Shown here: in pieces, positions 38,701-50,100 of the stretch
Layout: every line of letters begins with the position of its first letter
Numbering within the stretch: the first letter of the stretch is position 1
NCBI GenBank assembly: GCA_013339895.1
Contig: JABACO010000016.1
Coordinates: 2,243,267-2,307,266 of the forward strand
Length of the DNA: 64,000 nt
Direction: 5' to 3'
Origin: Ephydatia muelleri
Lineage: Eukaryota; Porifera; Demospongiae; Spongillida; Spongillidae
Made by a program: the position numbers and the translations under genes
Notes under the pieces: generated by a model
The model's database searches: none
Told to the model about the DNA's origin: nothing
The model's input: the letters and a program-made list of their open reading frames with translations, nothing else

Positions 38701-41700
38701 CTTGTTTAGGTCCGTGATGAGAATATGACTGTGTTCTTCTCTTTTTAGGTTCAGATTTTGCTTTCTTATGTTCCTTCTTGTGTGAAGCTGCAGCACAAAT
38801 CATGCACATCATCCCCATTCGAAGGTCTGTTTGCACTTCAGCATTAATAGGGGGTCTGGGTATGAGCATTGCACGGTGCTGAAAATGATACACCGACATC
38901 ATGCTTAGAAGTAGAATCTGTCTGAACTCCGAAATCCACAAAAAGATTGTTGTCGTCTACGGATTGATGTATTGATCATACTGTGCACATCATGAAGATA
39001 TTAGCACACATACCCGTTGGTGGAGATTGCAATATCATGTTTATCAGTTGTATCTGTCTGAATTCCGGCTTCTGCCCAATCAAGGAGAGTTATGATTCAT
39101 TTACATGCATGGAATTGTATGTTCATATATGAGTTAGCTGCTTGCATCCTTAGCAAGAAGCAGGACGATTGCGAGTGTTTTTCAAACCTTGACATATCCA
39201 AAATCTAGCACGTATTAATTGTACAACACAAGAGCATGCAAATGCGAAATGGATTTTTAAAAAGACAATCTAACGTACCTCTGGTCAGGATGTTAACTTC
39301 ATTTTCTGTCTGAACATCAACATCTGCATAGAGTGGTGCAGTATGGGATTTTTAAATGGAAAATATATCAATGACATGTGCACCAGACCTTTGGTGCAAG
39401 TAATATTCTCTGTCTGAACTTCAGTTTCTATAGAAATGACGCATTGTAATGAATAATGACATCGAGATGGAGCTTGTAAGTTGATTAGTGCACATGGCAG
39501 TTGATTACAACTTGCCTACAACATGGCATTGAATAATAGCATCCATGTTTACTTCAGCATCTGCCAACTTAACATCTAGAAGGATCAACAGTTAAGGAAA
39601 ATTGCCCATACCCGAGTCTTTCATACCCTTTGTGGAGGTAGCAATGTCATGCTTGACAGAGGAATCTGCCTGAACTTTGTTTCCTTCAAATCAAGGTATA
39701 CTCATTTGCTATGATACGAGAGCATATGTCATGCACAGGAAGCTACCGCATACCTTTTGCTGAGGTCACACAGGAAGTTTCAAAAGTGGGGAGAGGAGGA
39801 AGGGTCTTCGAGATCGGGTGGACCTTGGGGGACAGTGTGGGCAGCAGGTGGATTGGACAGGTGAACAACTGGTTGAGGGGTTCTGGTGATGGATTCAGGG
39901 GATGTGGGAGGAGAATTGAGTGGATGAACCCCATGCAGCGTGGAGTGATGTGCTGATCTTCCAAAGCTGTCTTTGTCATGTGGGCCAAGATCTTGTGCGC
40001 TCAAAGCCTCATTGTCTGTGTCATTGAGCTGTAATGGTGAGCATGACAGACGTGCGTGTTCCTCTGTAGGCTTCTGGGTGGCATCGTCACATAAGGAATG
40101 TGTGCTGCCATATGTGCTGCTGGTCTGCATGTACAATGTATAGATAATAATAAGGCTTTAAAGCATTCAAATAGAGCAGTGGACCTTACCTTAGTACCAT
40201 GAATTTTGTACACTGGTTGGATTTTTGATGATGGAGTCGAATGCATTACAGGGAGAGCTGACAATCGTTTCACTGCCAATAGTGATTGAAAAATGTATAG
40301 GTTTCAAGATGTGTTGAGGGTAGGGATGGGATGCGGCAAGGGACGTGGTAGGGAAAGGGTGTGCCATGAGGGAAGGTGTACTAACATGTCAAGGAGTGTT
40401 GTCTATAGTATGGAAGGTGGAAGCGCTATAGGAATAGCATTACCTTTGTGCATTGGTAATACATCGATCACTTTAGCTGGATTTTGAGGTTCATGAAACC
40501 CACCCTGGGTATGATAAACACAATGGATAAATACCTTACGCATCAGATGTAACAGCAAAACAATAGGGAAGTAGTATGGTGCACACATAATATCTTGTAG
40601 TCTCCACAATCCCCTTCTCACCCCCCTCCCACCCCCCTCATCCACGCCCACTTCTCTAATTGTAAGAGTCAAAGAATACCAGAATAGTACTTAAATAAAG
40701 TTGTTGTACAATAGAATCTGATTTCCTGGATGCCAAATAAACTTTATACATGATCTATGTATAATGCTTCAAAAACGTTTATTAATATTATTATTATTCA
40801 TGGTTAGGAAACACCATGTGACATTTGTAGCAGAGCTTCAGCCTTACACGTGAATCTCATTGGACCCAGTATAATTTTCGCTTTTTTTTCATTATAATCC
40901 AGTGCAAATTAGGCTATCTTCCCACAGAGATGCTAAATAAAGTGTCGGTATGCCAAACGATTTGAGTATCAATTATTGTGCTTCTAAACTGGCTAGTTAC
41001 GATGCAGCAAGCGAGTTGGGTTTTGACATAAAGCCATGTGAATGAACTGAATCTTAGCCCTAATTGTCACCTTCCTTGTGCTAGCTGTTTAAACACCACA
41101 TTCTAAGAAACGCAACACAGCATTATTGCTATTCTTACTGAGATATAAGCACAGTTGCATTTTAATGTGTCCAAACTAAGAGGTCATTAAATTTGAATGA
41201 ACACATTCTTTTGTTATGAACATTAAGCAACTGCTCTAAAACAATTGAGCCGACATGACTGTACATACTTATACATATATAAGCATACTTCTGAATATTG
41301 AGATTTCTGTGAGGCTTTTGTGCTCTGCTGATATGGATGGTGTTCAAAATGAAGAATGATACTTGTGCAATAACATGTATATGCTCACTCACATAGGAAG
41401 CCATCAGTTGCGCTGTTGTTTGTACAAGCGAGTTACTGTCACGGACGGTGGTGGTCCTATCAGACGCACACACCCGGAGCTTGAATCATCGTTGAATGCA
41501 TGAAAATGTATTAAATACGCTTGCCTTATATTGTCCCTGGTTTGACTGGTCATATTTTGTGACAGAGCTCTTCGCCTCCTCCTACCCTGAAGGAATATGA
41601 TAAAACATAATATGAGATCATTTCCACGAAAATGGACCTAGCGCATGCTTCCCCGTACACGCAATAGATGTAACGCTTGCGTTGAAATGTAAGGCTAATT

Positions 41701-41916
41701 AAAAATTCAGTGCCTTACAACTCCATGACAGATATTCCGATTCTCAGTGCGTAAGAAGCAATGTGTAGAGGACATTTCAGACGTCTAGTCTATCAAAAAA
41801 TTGAAATCTTGAAAAAAGCATGCGTTAGGTCCCTTTTCGCGAAAACAATTAATCCACATAGGAAAGAGCATCGTGCACATAAAATTCGCATTGCTGGTTT
41901 CTAGGCTGTACTTATG

Positions 41917-41970
<54 letters not shown>

Positions 41971-42001
41971 CGCACGCACACACACACACGCACACACACA
42001 C

Positions 42002-42087
<86 letters not shown>

Positions 42088-43282
42088 CGCCAGTCTGATT
42101 AGTGCATAATTATACTTCTCGTGTAGAAATACGGAAAACTTTCGAGGGTGAAAACCCTTAGCTTGCGAGATAGATCTCACCTTCGAAGGTTTCGTAATTA
42201 TGAAATTATGAATAAACAGCTGGGCTACGCAATAATTCCTATCCAGTTGCTTTACATGTGCAATGCCGAGAGTAGATGAATTTCTAAGTGTGCATTGTAA
42301 TATTCATCTCTGTCAAAATAAGGCATGCTCACAGGCGATATAAGGCATTTATCACAATACTCTGGGGTCGATCCCATCGTATCATGCACCGATATAGTTT
42401 AAAAACACACCGCAATATGCCGTTAGATTATACCAAATTGAAATATGATTGCTAACCAAACTTCTCAGATATAGAGAAATACGAACCTTCGCAGTATGTA
42501 CCTTATGTTTGTAGCCTGCGACGGCTTCTGGTGGCGAAGTCTGAATGGACTAAAGGTGTGAGAGGTATTTTAAATTGCTGAGTCAAGTCTGTCTTTTGCA
42601 TGTGTGTGTGTGTGTGTGTGGGGGGGGGGGGGGGATAACTCACAATTTCGATAGGCTCCAAGTGATGTTTGACCACAGCCTAGATTTAGAAATGTAATCA
42701 ACACATGCCCGATGGAGTAGAAAACACCCATGGCACGCCCACTGGGGGGGGGGGGGGGGGGAGGGGGGGGGAGGGGAGGGGAGGGGGGGCCGTATCTTGT
42801 ACACGTTACCTTCTGTTTGTATCCACTTGGTGTCTGATACGGCTGTGTTGCAAAATGGATGCCATAATTTTAACGATCGATACCCGTACGAAATGGGGAA
42901 GAGAGTGACTCACAATTCCCAGCGGCTCAAGGTGGTGCTTGACCAGGGGCTGCTGCATGTAGTACTTGAGGCACTTGTCTTGGGCTGTGTGGTAGTAATA
43001 GGACCCCTACATGCGTGGGCAAAAGAGATGTTCGGTCGCATTATTATGGCAAATCTGCAAGAGCCAAAAGACGTACCCCACTAGTAGACGTGAACTCTCC
43101 CGACGGATTCTGAGGGCCTGAAAGGTCGAATCCTTCCTCCCTACGCTGGACGTCGATGAAGTGCTTTCTGCCATACCATTCGCACCCGGAAGGGAAGTGA
43201 AGGCAGCCTACATGTCTTGCGCAAAGTAAACTTACAAGCGTTGCGCCACTGCCCTGGCAGTGGAGGGAGACACTACATCCAT
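23765..43282 (-). CDS. Paralogue C: giant acidic repeat protein with EVQT repeat array, X-box promoter
   Basis: Early exons are phase-consistent: 43282-43236, 43167-43077, 43006-42914, 42540-42502, 41586-41525, 41456-41393, 41324-41289, 40504-40444 and 40272-40190. They start [16 protein letters not shown] and give the module [26 protein letters not shown] Ser/Pro-rich exon follows (about 40124-39754). Next come short exons near 39.67, 39.57, 39.43, 39.33, 39.07 and 38.94-38.70 kb, each with VQT(D/E) or a variant. The last exon, 38644-23765, is 14.9 kb. It holds the 30-bp minisatellite, many longer repeats and a clean 2642-codon frame at 23765-31693. About ten frame switches occur before that; some map to a single extra base relative to paralogous copies. 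The protein would exceed 4500 residues, largely disordered and rich in Glu, Lys, Gln, Ser and Asp. Function is unknown; a ciliary scaffold is inferred from the X-box and VQT motifs. Glu-rich proteins such as ERICH3 are the closest comparison, weakly. Confidence 0.7.
25260..25650 (-). repeat. 16-residue coding repeat (48 bp)
   Basis: Within C, the unit [16 protein letters not shown] recurs. Three near-identical 48-bp copies lie at about 25460-25620 and degenerate ones on either side. Nucleotide near identity indicates recent slippage or conversion. Confidence 0.85.
26270..26880 (-). repeat. Coding repeat with [13 protein letters not shown] core
   Basis: The core STIDMVE(S/F)LLKSLN recurs in the last exon of C near 26270-26300, 26510-26540 and 26835-26865, with a related form near 27060. 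Spacing is irregular (about 230-330 bp). The core looks like a short amphipathic helix repeated in disordered sequence. Confidence 0.75.
27460..27745 (-). repeat. 135-bp coding tandem duplication
   Basis: Two adjacent copies of a 45-residue unit (start [20 protein letters not shown], end IGHKVVQS) are almost identical in DNA. They lie in frame inside the last exon of C. Confidence 0.85.
28000..28960 (-). repeat. About 60-residue coding repeats
   Basis: Units of the form (V/D)[19 protein letters not shown] then [18 protein letters not shown] recur five or six times in the last exon of C, with length variants. They are charged, low-complexity sequence. Confidence 0.8.
33250..33960 (-). repeat. 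About 100-residue coding repeats
   Basis: Units with [24 protein letters not shown] and [17 protein letters not shown] recur at least three times in C. Near 33892 one copy has an extra base (GAAGCCTTC against GAAGCATC in its neighbour), which explains the frame switch between the 33829-34434 and 31680-33929 frames. Confidence 0.85.
35990..37320 (-). repeat. 30-bp coding minisatellite, about 40-44 EVQTKFPEG repeats
   Basis: A 30-bp unit (plus strand CTGAACTTCTGCACCTTCAG then GAAATTTGGT) is repeated over 1.3 kb. On the minus strand it encodes [10 protein letters not shown] and variants: [40 protein letters not shown]. The VQT core is the most conserved part. Two frame switches inside the array (near 36705 and 36930) coincide with units that are one base too long. 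Confidence 0.9.
38700..39700 (-). other. Cluster of short exons of C, each with one VQT(D/E) motif
   Basis: Exon pieces read [79 protein letters not shown], and [20 protein letters not shown] then [11 protein letters not shown] VQTDxxxKHD core is shared by several and by an exon of B at 48867-48997. They look like duplicated exons around one linear motif. An extra C in a five-C run near 38854 breaks the last one relative to B. Confidence 0.65.
41621..41835. mobile_element. 215-bp TIR element, uninterrupted copy
   Basis: Inverted ends TTTCCACGAAAATGGACCTA (41621) and TAGGTCCCTTTTCGCG (41825) with a CGCATGC continuation bound a non-coding interior. It lies in intron 4 of C. It is the reverse-oriented sister of the split copy at 14341-16123 and shows the empty insertion site. 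Confidence 0.75.
41917..42085. repeat. (CA)n microsatellite, about 170 bp
   Basis: Almost pure CA dinucleotides with a few CGCACA interruptions, in intron 4 of C. Open frames here on both strands are artefacts. Confidence 0.95.
42600..42790. repeat. TG and poly-G low-complexity tract
   Basis: (TG)n then G13 near 42600-42634, and a G-rich run with single A interruptions at 42744-42788, in intron 3 of C. G runs of this length could form quadruplexes and are prone to length errors in assembly. Confidence 0.85.
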
Positions 43283-43310
43283 CCCTCGTTGAACTCAGTA
43301 GGTAGACGTG

Positions 43311-43324
43311 GTTGCTACGGTAAC
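43311..43324 (+). promoter_or_regulatory. X-box (RFX site) upstream of C
   Basis: GTTGCTACGGTAAC, 29-42 bp before the ATG of C (43282, minus strand). It has two GTTGCY/RGYAAC half-sites with a 2-bp centre, as RFX proteins bind. Confidence 0.7.
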
Positions 43325-44130
43325 GTATTATCTTTGCACTTGCACAAGCTCCGCAGAATGATTACCATTGCCTCAAAGATGGGTGGTGAATAAAGCAATT
43401 GGAGGTCTGCATGAGTGCCTGCTGCGCGTTGAATGCGCGTGGACAAATACTTTGCACTCGAATTCAATTCACTTTGACACCGTATATACATATCCATTTA
43501 CTTTGTGTAATTATGTCTCCCTCCAGTTTATGCATATATAAATTAGCGGGCCAGCAGTTACGTACATGGCAGGGTAATGTCATTCCCAGATTTGCTGCAT
43601 GCTACACCTCTGAATGATTAATACACAGTGAAGACGAAATAGTGTAGGGCACCATGAGAATATAATTGCAGACATAGATAATTTATTGTGATAATACAAA
43701 ACTGTGCTAGCCTGAGCACGAGTGGGATACATGGAATTACAATATGTATATGGTTTTATGCTCTTCTACGCAACTATCTGTTGTTTTGCAAAAGTTTATC
43801 GCATCCCAGATCGATTCTTTCTAAACTTTAATCCGCTTGGTACGAAGTATGATATACTGCCGTAAATCTACGGTCTAGTACGTAATTAGATGTACCAGAC
43901 ATTTATGTGCACAATATGCGAATAAGCTAAGCCAGCCTAACAAAATAAAATTAATGTACACGTACGCAAAATAACATAAACAGAAGTTATGCTCATAATC
44001 AATCATCTCAACGAACAGTAGTATATATCAGTTCGTTCTACAATGACGTAAGAACTGATTATTATACATCCATAAAAAACGGAACTGTTCAGGTTGTATG
44101 CTCTCCATCCGGGCACAATTGTTCGCTTAG
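43325..44130. other. Intergenic between C and B
   Basis: AT-rich 5' flank of C and 3' flank of B. No gene or repeat could be supported. Confidence 0.5.
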
Positions 44131-47100
44131 TTAGTGCAGATGCTTCTCTTCTGTTGCAGACATAGGGGTTTTATTTTCTTTTGCTGCCGTATTATGGTGC
44201 ATGTCCTCTTTTTCTGTAGGACCACTGTCGTTTGCTTTTTGTGTCGTCTCCAGTTTTACTGTTGAAGAATTAAACATACTCTTTTCTGTTGCAGTAGTAG
44301 GGTCTATATATTCTTTTGCTGCACTAAGCTGATGGATGTCTTCTTTTTTCGTAGGCCAAATGGGTTCGTGTGTAGCAGGTTCTAGTTTCTTCTGTTGTTT
44401 TGCTACAGAGTCATGATGTTTCTTCTCTGTTGCAGAAGCAGGGTCTGTCTTTTCGTTTGCTGCAGTATCTAGTTGAATGTCCTCAATTGCTTTAGGCTCA
44501 ATGTGAGTTGTTTCTTGGGTTAGAAGCTCCAGTGTGTTCTGTTGTTTTGCTACTGAGTCAGGATGTTTCTGTTCTGCTTCAGATGTAGGGTCTTTATTCT
44601 CATCAGTTGAAGTAATCTGGTGCATGTCTTCTTTTGCTGTAGGCTTAATGTGGTTAGCGTGTGTTGAAGTTTCCAGTACGTTTATGGGATGCTTCTCTTC
44701 TGCTGCAGAAGTAGATATTTTCCATTCTTTTGCAGAATTAGGGTCTTTTTTTTCTTTTGCTGCAGTTGCTGTTGGCATGTCCTGTTTTGCTGTAGGTTCA
44801 ATGTGGTCTGCTTCTTGTATTGTTGGCTCTAGTTTTACTACAGGATGTTTCTCTTCTGTTGCAGGATTAGAGTTTCTCTTTTCTGTTGCAGAACTACAGT
44901 TCTTTATTTCTTTTGCTACAGTATCCTGGTGCACGTCTTCTTCCTTTGTAGGCTCAATGTGACTTGCTTCTTGTATTGTTGGCTCCAATTTCTTCTGTTC
45001 TTCTGCTACAGAGTCAGGGTGCTTATCTTGTATTGCAGAAGTAGGGTCTTCGTTTTCCTTTGCAGCTACATCATGGGGCCTGTCTTCTTTCTGTGTAGGG
45101 TCAATGTGGTTTACTTCTTTTGTAAGTGGCTCCAGTTTTGCCACAGGATGTTTCTCTTCTGTTGCAGAAGTAGTGTTCTTATTTTCTTGTGCTACAGTAT
45201 GTAGATGCACGTCTTCATTTTTTGTAAGTCCAATGTGGTTTGCTTCTTGTGTTAATGTTTCAGGCTTCAATGTCCTCTGTTGTTTTGCTACTGAGTCAGG
45301 ATGTTTTTCTTCTACTGCTGAGTCTTTATTTTCTTCTGCTGCACTATCCTGATGTATATCTTCTTTCTTTGTAGGCCAAATGGGTTCTTGTGTGGCAGGT
45401 TCCAGTTTCTTCTGTTGTGTTGCTACAGAGTCAAGATGTTTCTTTTCTGCTGCAGAAGCAGGGTCTGTCTTTTCGTTTGCTGCAGTATCTAGTTGAATTG
45501 TCCTCAATTGCTTTAGGCTCAATGTGAGTTGTTTCTTGGGTTAGAAGCTCCAGTGTGTTCTGTTGTTTTGCTACTGAGTCAGGATGTTTCTGTTCTGCTG
45601 CAGTAGTAGGGTCTTCACTTGCACTATCCTGATGCATATCTTCTTTTGCTGTAGGCTCAATTTGATTTGTTGGTATATTAGTCTCCAGTATCTTCTGTCC
45701 TTTTGCTACAGAGCCAAGATGCTTCTCTTCTGTTGCAGAAGCAGGGTCTGTCTTTTCTTTGGCTAAACTATCTGCATGCATGTTCTCTTTTGCTGTAGGT
45801 TGAATGTGATTTGCTTCTTGTGTTGTGGACTCCAGTTTCTTCTGTTCCTTTGCTGCATGGTCAGGATACTTATTTTCTACTGCAGAAGTAGGGTCTGTCT
45901 TTTCTTTTGCTGCAGTATCATGGTGCATGTCTTTTTTTTCTGTAGGCTCACTGTGGTTTGTATCTTGTGATTTTGGCTCCAGTATTGCTACAGGATGTTT
46001 CTCTTCAGTGGCAGAGGTGGGGCTTATATTTTCTTTTGCTACAGTATTCAGATGCATGTCATCTTGTTTTGTAAGCCCAATGTGCTTTGCTTCTTGTGTT
46101 GCAGGCTCCAATGTCTTCTGTTGTTTTTCTACTGAATCAAGATGTTTTTTTTCTGCTTCAGAAGCAGGGTCTTTATTTTCTTGAGCTGAAGTATCGTGGT
46201 GCTTATCTTCTTTTGCTGCAGGCTCAATGTGATTTACTTGTGTTGATGTTTCCAGTATGTTTGCTACAGAATCTTGATGCTTCTCTTCTGTTGCAGAAGT
46301 AGATATATTCTTTTCTCTTGCAGAATTAGGGTGTTTATTTTCTTTTGCTACAGTTGCTGTTGGCATGTCCTCTTTTGCTGTAGGCTCAATGTGTTTTACT
46401 TCTTGTACTGTTGGCTCTAGTTTTACTACAGGATGTTTCTCTTCTGTTGCAGGATTAGAGTTTTTCTTTTCTGTTGCAGGACTACAGTCCTTTATTTCTT
46501 TTGCTACAGTATCCTGTTGTGTATCTTCTTTTATTGTAGGCTCAATGTGGTTTGCTTCATGTATTGTTGGCTCCAATTTCTTCTGTTCTTCTGCTACAGA
46601 GTCAGGGTGCTTATCTTGTATTGCATAAGTAGGGTCTTTCTTTTCTTTTGCTGCTATACCATGGTGCATGTCTTCATTCTGTGTAGGCTCAATGGGGTTT
46701 GCTTCTTTTGTAGGTGGCTCCAGTTTTGCCACAGGATATTCATCTTCTGTTGCAGAGATAGGGTTCTTATTTTCTTGTGCTACAGTATTTAGATGCACAT
46801 CTTCATTTTTTGTGAGTCCAATGTGGTTTGCTTCTTGTGTTGCAGGCTCCAATGTCTTCTGTTGTTTTGCTACTGAGTCAGGATGTATTTCTTCTGCTGC
46901 ATTATTTTCTTTTGCTGCACTATCCTGATGCATATCTTCTTTTTTTGTAGGCCAAATGGGTTCTTGTGTGGCAGGTTCCAGTTTCTTCTGTTCATTTGCT
47001 ACAGAGTCAGGATGCTTCTCTTCTGCTGCAGAAGCAGGGTCTGTCTTTTCTTTTGCTGCAGTATCTAGTTGAATGTCCTCAATTACTTTAGGTTCAATGT

Positions 47101-50100
47101 GGGTTGTTTCTTGGGTTAGAAGCTCCAGTGTGTTCTGTTGTTTTGCTACTGAGTCAGGATGTTTCTGTTCTGCTGCAGTAGTAGGATCTTCACTAACTTT
47201 GGCTGCACTATCCTGATGCATATCATCTTTTGCAATTTGGTTTGCTGGTGTATTAGTTTCCGGTATCTTCTGTCCTTTTGCTACTGAATCAGGATGCTTT
47301 GCTTCTGTTGCAGAAGCAGGGTCAGTCTTTTCTTTGGCTACACTATCTGGTTGCATGTTCTCTTTTGCTGTAGGCTCAATGTGATTTGCTTCTTGTGTTG
47401 TGGACTCCAGTTTCTTCTGTTCTTTTGCTACATAGTCAGGATGCTTATTTCCTACTGCAGAAGTAGGGTCTGTCTTTTCTTTTTGTGCAGTATCTGTTAG
47501 CATGTCCTGTTTTGCTGTAGGCTCAATGTGGTTTGCTTCTTGTGTTGTTGTCTCCAGTTTTACTACAAGATGTTTCTCTTCTGTTTTAGAATTAGAAGTA
47601 CTGTCCTTTATTTCTTTTGCTACAGTATCCTGGTGCACGTCTTCTTTCTTTGTAGGCTCAATGTGGTTTGCTACTTGTGATATTCGTTCCAGTTTAGCTA
47701 CAGGTTGTTTCACATCTGTTGCAGAAGTAGTGTCTTTCTTATCTCTTGCTGTAGTATAATGGTGCATGTCTTCATTTGCATCAAGGTGATTCTCTGCTCT
47801 TTCCCCAACACGAGCAGTATCAGTCTTCTGTTCTGTATCCTTCATGCAACCAACATGTGCACAGTCACGACACTTGCACTCGTCTGCTGCAGAAACAGCA
47901 TGTTCATTATCACTCTCTACAGGATCATGATACTTCCACTCATCTGTAAGACCCTTTCCTTTTTTTGCAGCATCAGAATTATCCACAACAGTTATCTGTT
48001 TATCTGTCCCAGATTCCATTTGATTGTTTGCACCTTCTATACTCTTTTCTGCACTTTCACTAATAATTTTCCTTACATCTGCATCAGTCTTACAGCAAGT
48101 TGATCCAATTGGTTGGCTTCCTATTGATTTAATTTGTTCAGTTGCACTGTTTGAGAGCTTCAGAGGATCACTGTTTCCTGCATTGTGAGCACAAACGTTT
48201 TGATTCGTTTCAGAATTTATTTGAGCACCATCACTAGCAGTGGATTTATTTCGAGATCTAGCGCTCTTTATCCTTTTCATAGAGTCCACTTTTGTCTCCA
48301 AAGGCTTCTCTTGATCATTAGCATCTTTGGGAGCTTTCTGCTGCAGTTTAATATCTTCTTCCTTTCTCTTGTGATCTTTTGAATCAGTTTGACCTGCTGA
48401 AGTTTCAACAGGTTTTGTCTGAGCTACCCTAGTAGAGGTGTCATTTCTGTTGTCAACTAGAATCTCAATGGGTCTATTTTCATTATGTTCAGATTTTGAT
48501 GTTGAAAGATCAGTATGTAAAATGGAATCTGAACCTTCTACATTCTTCTTCTGGTCCCTCACATTGTGCAGAGAATCATCATGTGCCCCTTGGTTGCCAT
48601 GTTTTGCAAAATGGAGGACACTTTCATCCATTATGGGCTAAGGAAGGAAGAAAAGAGTAATCCTTTGGTTTCCTTGTTAGAAGCATTACAAAATGAGCAG
48701 CATTAAAATAAAAAAAGTTTTTCGGTTGTACCTCCTGGTGTTTGGGTCTCTGATTAGTACCCATCTGTGTTCTTCTTTTCTTGGAACCAGATGATGACTC
48801 GGATAGAAACATCTGTATGTAAATACATAGCCATTATTCCTTGTTGTTGACACCAACACAACTCACAGCAAGATTATGCATGCAAAGGTCTGTTTGGACT
48901 TCAGCATCAATAGGTGTCTGGGTGCATGCATCGCATGGTACTGAGACAGTTATGCCAACATCGTGTTTGACAATAGCATCTGTCTGGACTTCAACACCTG
49001 ACATATCAGAAATCGATACATTATATAAAAAGTTAACACCACAATGGGGTTATGACGCACCCCTGGTGTGGAGAACATGAGTTGATGTAGAGCTGGAACG
49101 AAGTGGAGAATGCAAAGCGGTTTTCAGCGCTGTAGGGGTCGCTGGGGTCACATGCATGATAGGATTGGGTTGCTGAGTTGATGACTGTATGGTAGGCATG
49201 GAGTAAGCGTAGCAGGAGCTTGAAGGATGAGGGCCATGGAGGTCTCTGTCCTGACTGGGATAGGTCTCCACTGCTGTTTGACCCCCTGCATTAAGCAATG
49301 TGAAAGTGGGTAGATTTTGGATCTCACTGCTGGATGCAGCTGATCCCACTGCTGGACTATTGATTTGTACAGGTAAACCTGGTTGAGCTGGTTGGGGTTC
49401 AGTGGTCTTTTTTCCCATTGGTGACCAATGGAGGAAATATTTGTTGGGAGAAGCAGGAAATAAAAGCAGTGAGCATTGAATAATCATAGTACCCACTTTA
49501 GAATCCTTGATAACAGAAAGTGATGAGCTGCTCTGATTGCCTCTTGAAGGTGATAACTCTATAACAAAAAAAAAAAGCTCTAACAATGGTGTTTTAATGA
49601 CAGACTAGCTGAATAACCTTTCTTTGCTGGTAAGACTTCAATGACTTTAGGCACACTTTGTAGCATGCTGCTCTGCACATGAATACCAATTGTGTAAAAT
49701 CAATCATTTAAGAACAGAAAAAAGGTTTTGATTTTGGTTTTGCATTATAGTTATAAGTAGGTGTGAAAATCCACAAGTATAGACTTTGTGCTTAATTGTA
49801 TTGTTCCTATACAAGAAAAAAATGCTGATGAACCACATTGCCATTCAGGGTAATACGCATCATGGTACATTAAATGTAAGAAAAAATTATAAATTACTAA
49901 TTGCACATGTATCTCTGAATGTCATGTTGGTTTGTTAGATGAAAAAATTGTTTACTTTGTGCTGATTGTAAATGTATCTCTGATTATCACATTCAGAGAT
50001 ACATGTACAATCAGCACAAACTAAATAATTTTTCTTACATTTAACATACCATCATGACATTCAGAGATAGATGTGCAATCAGCACAAACTAAATAATTTT

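Noticed and set aside
41873-42180. 131-codon frame with CVCVCV
   Set aside because: Microsatellite in an intron of C.
44534-47759. Many plus-strand Cys/Phe/Ser-rich frames
   Set aside because: They are antisense to the B repeat array, which has splice-consistent coding on the minus strand.
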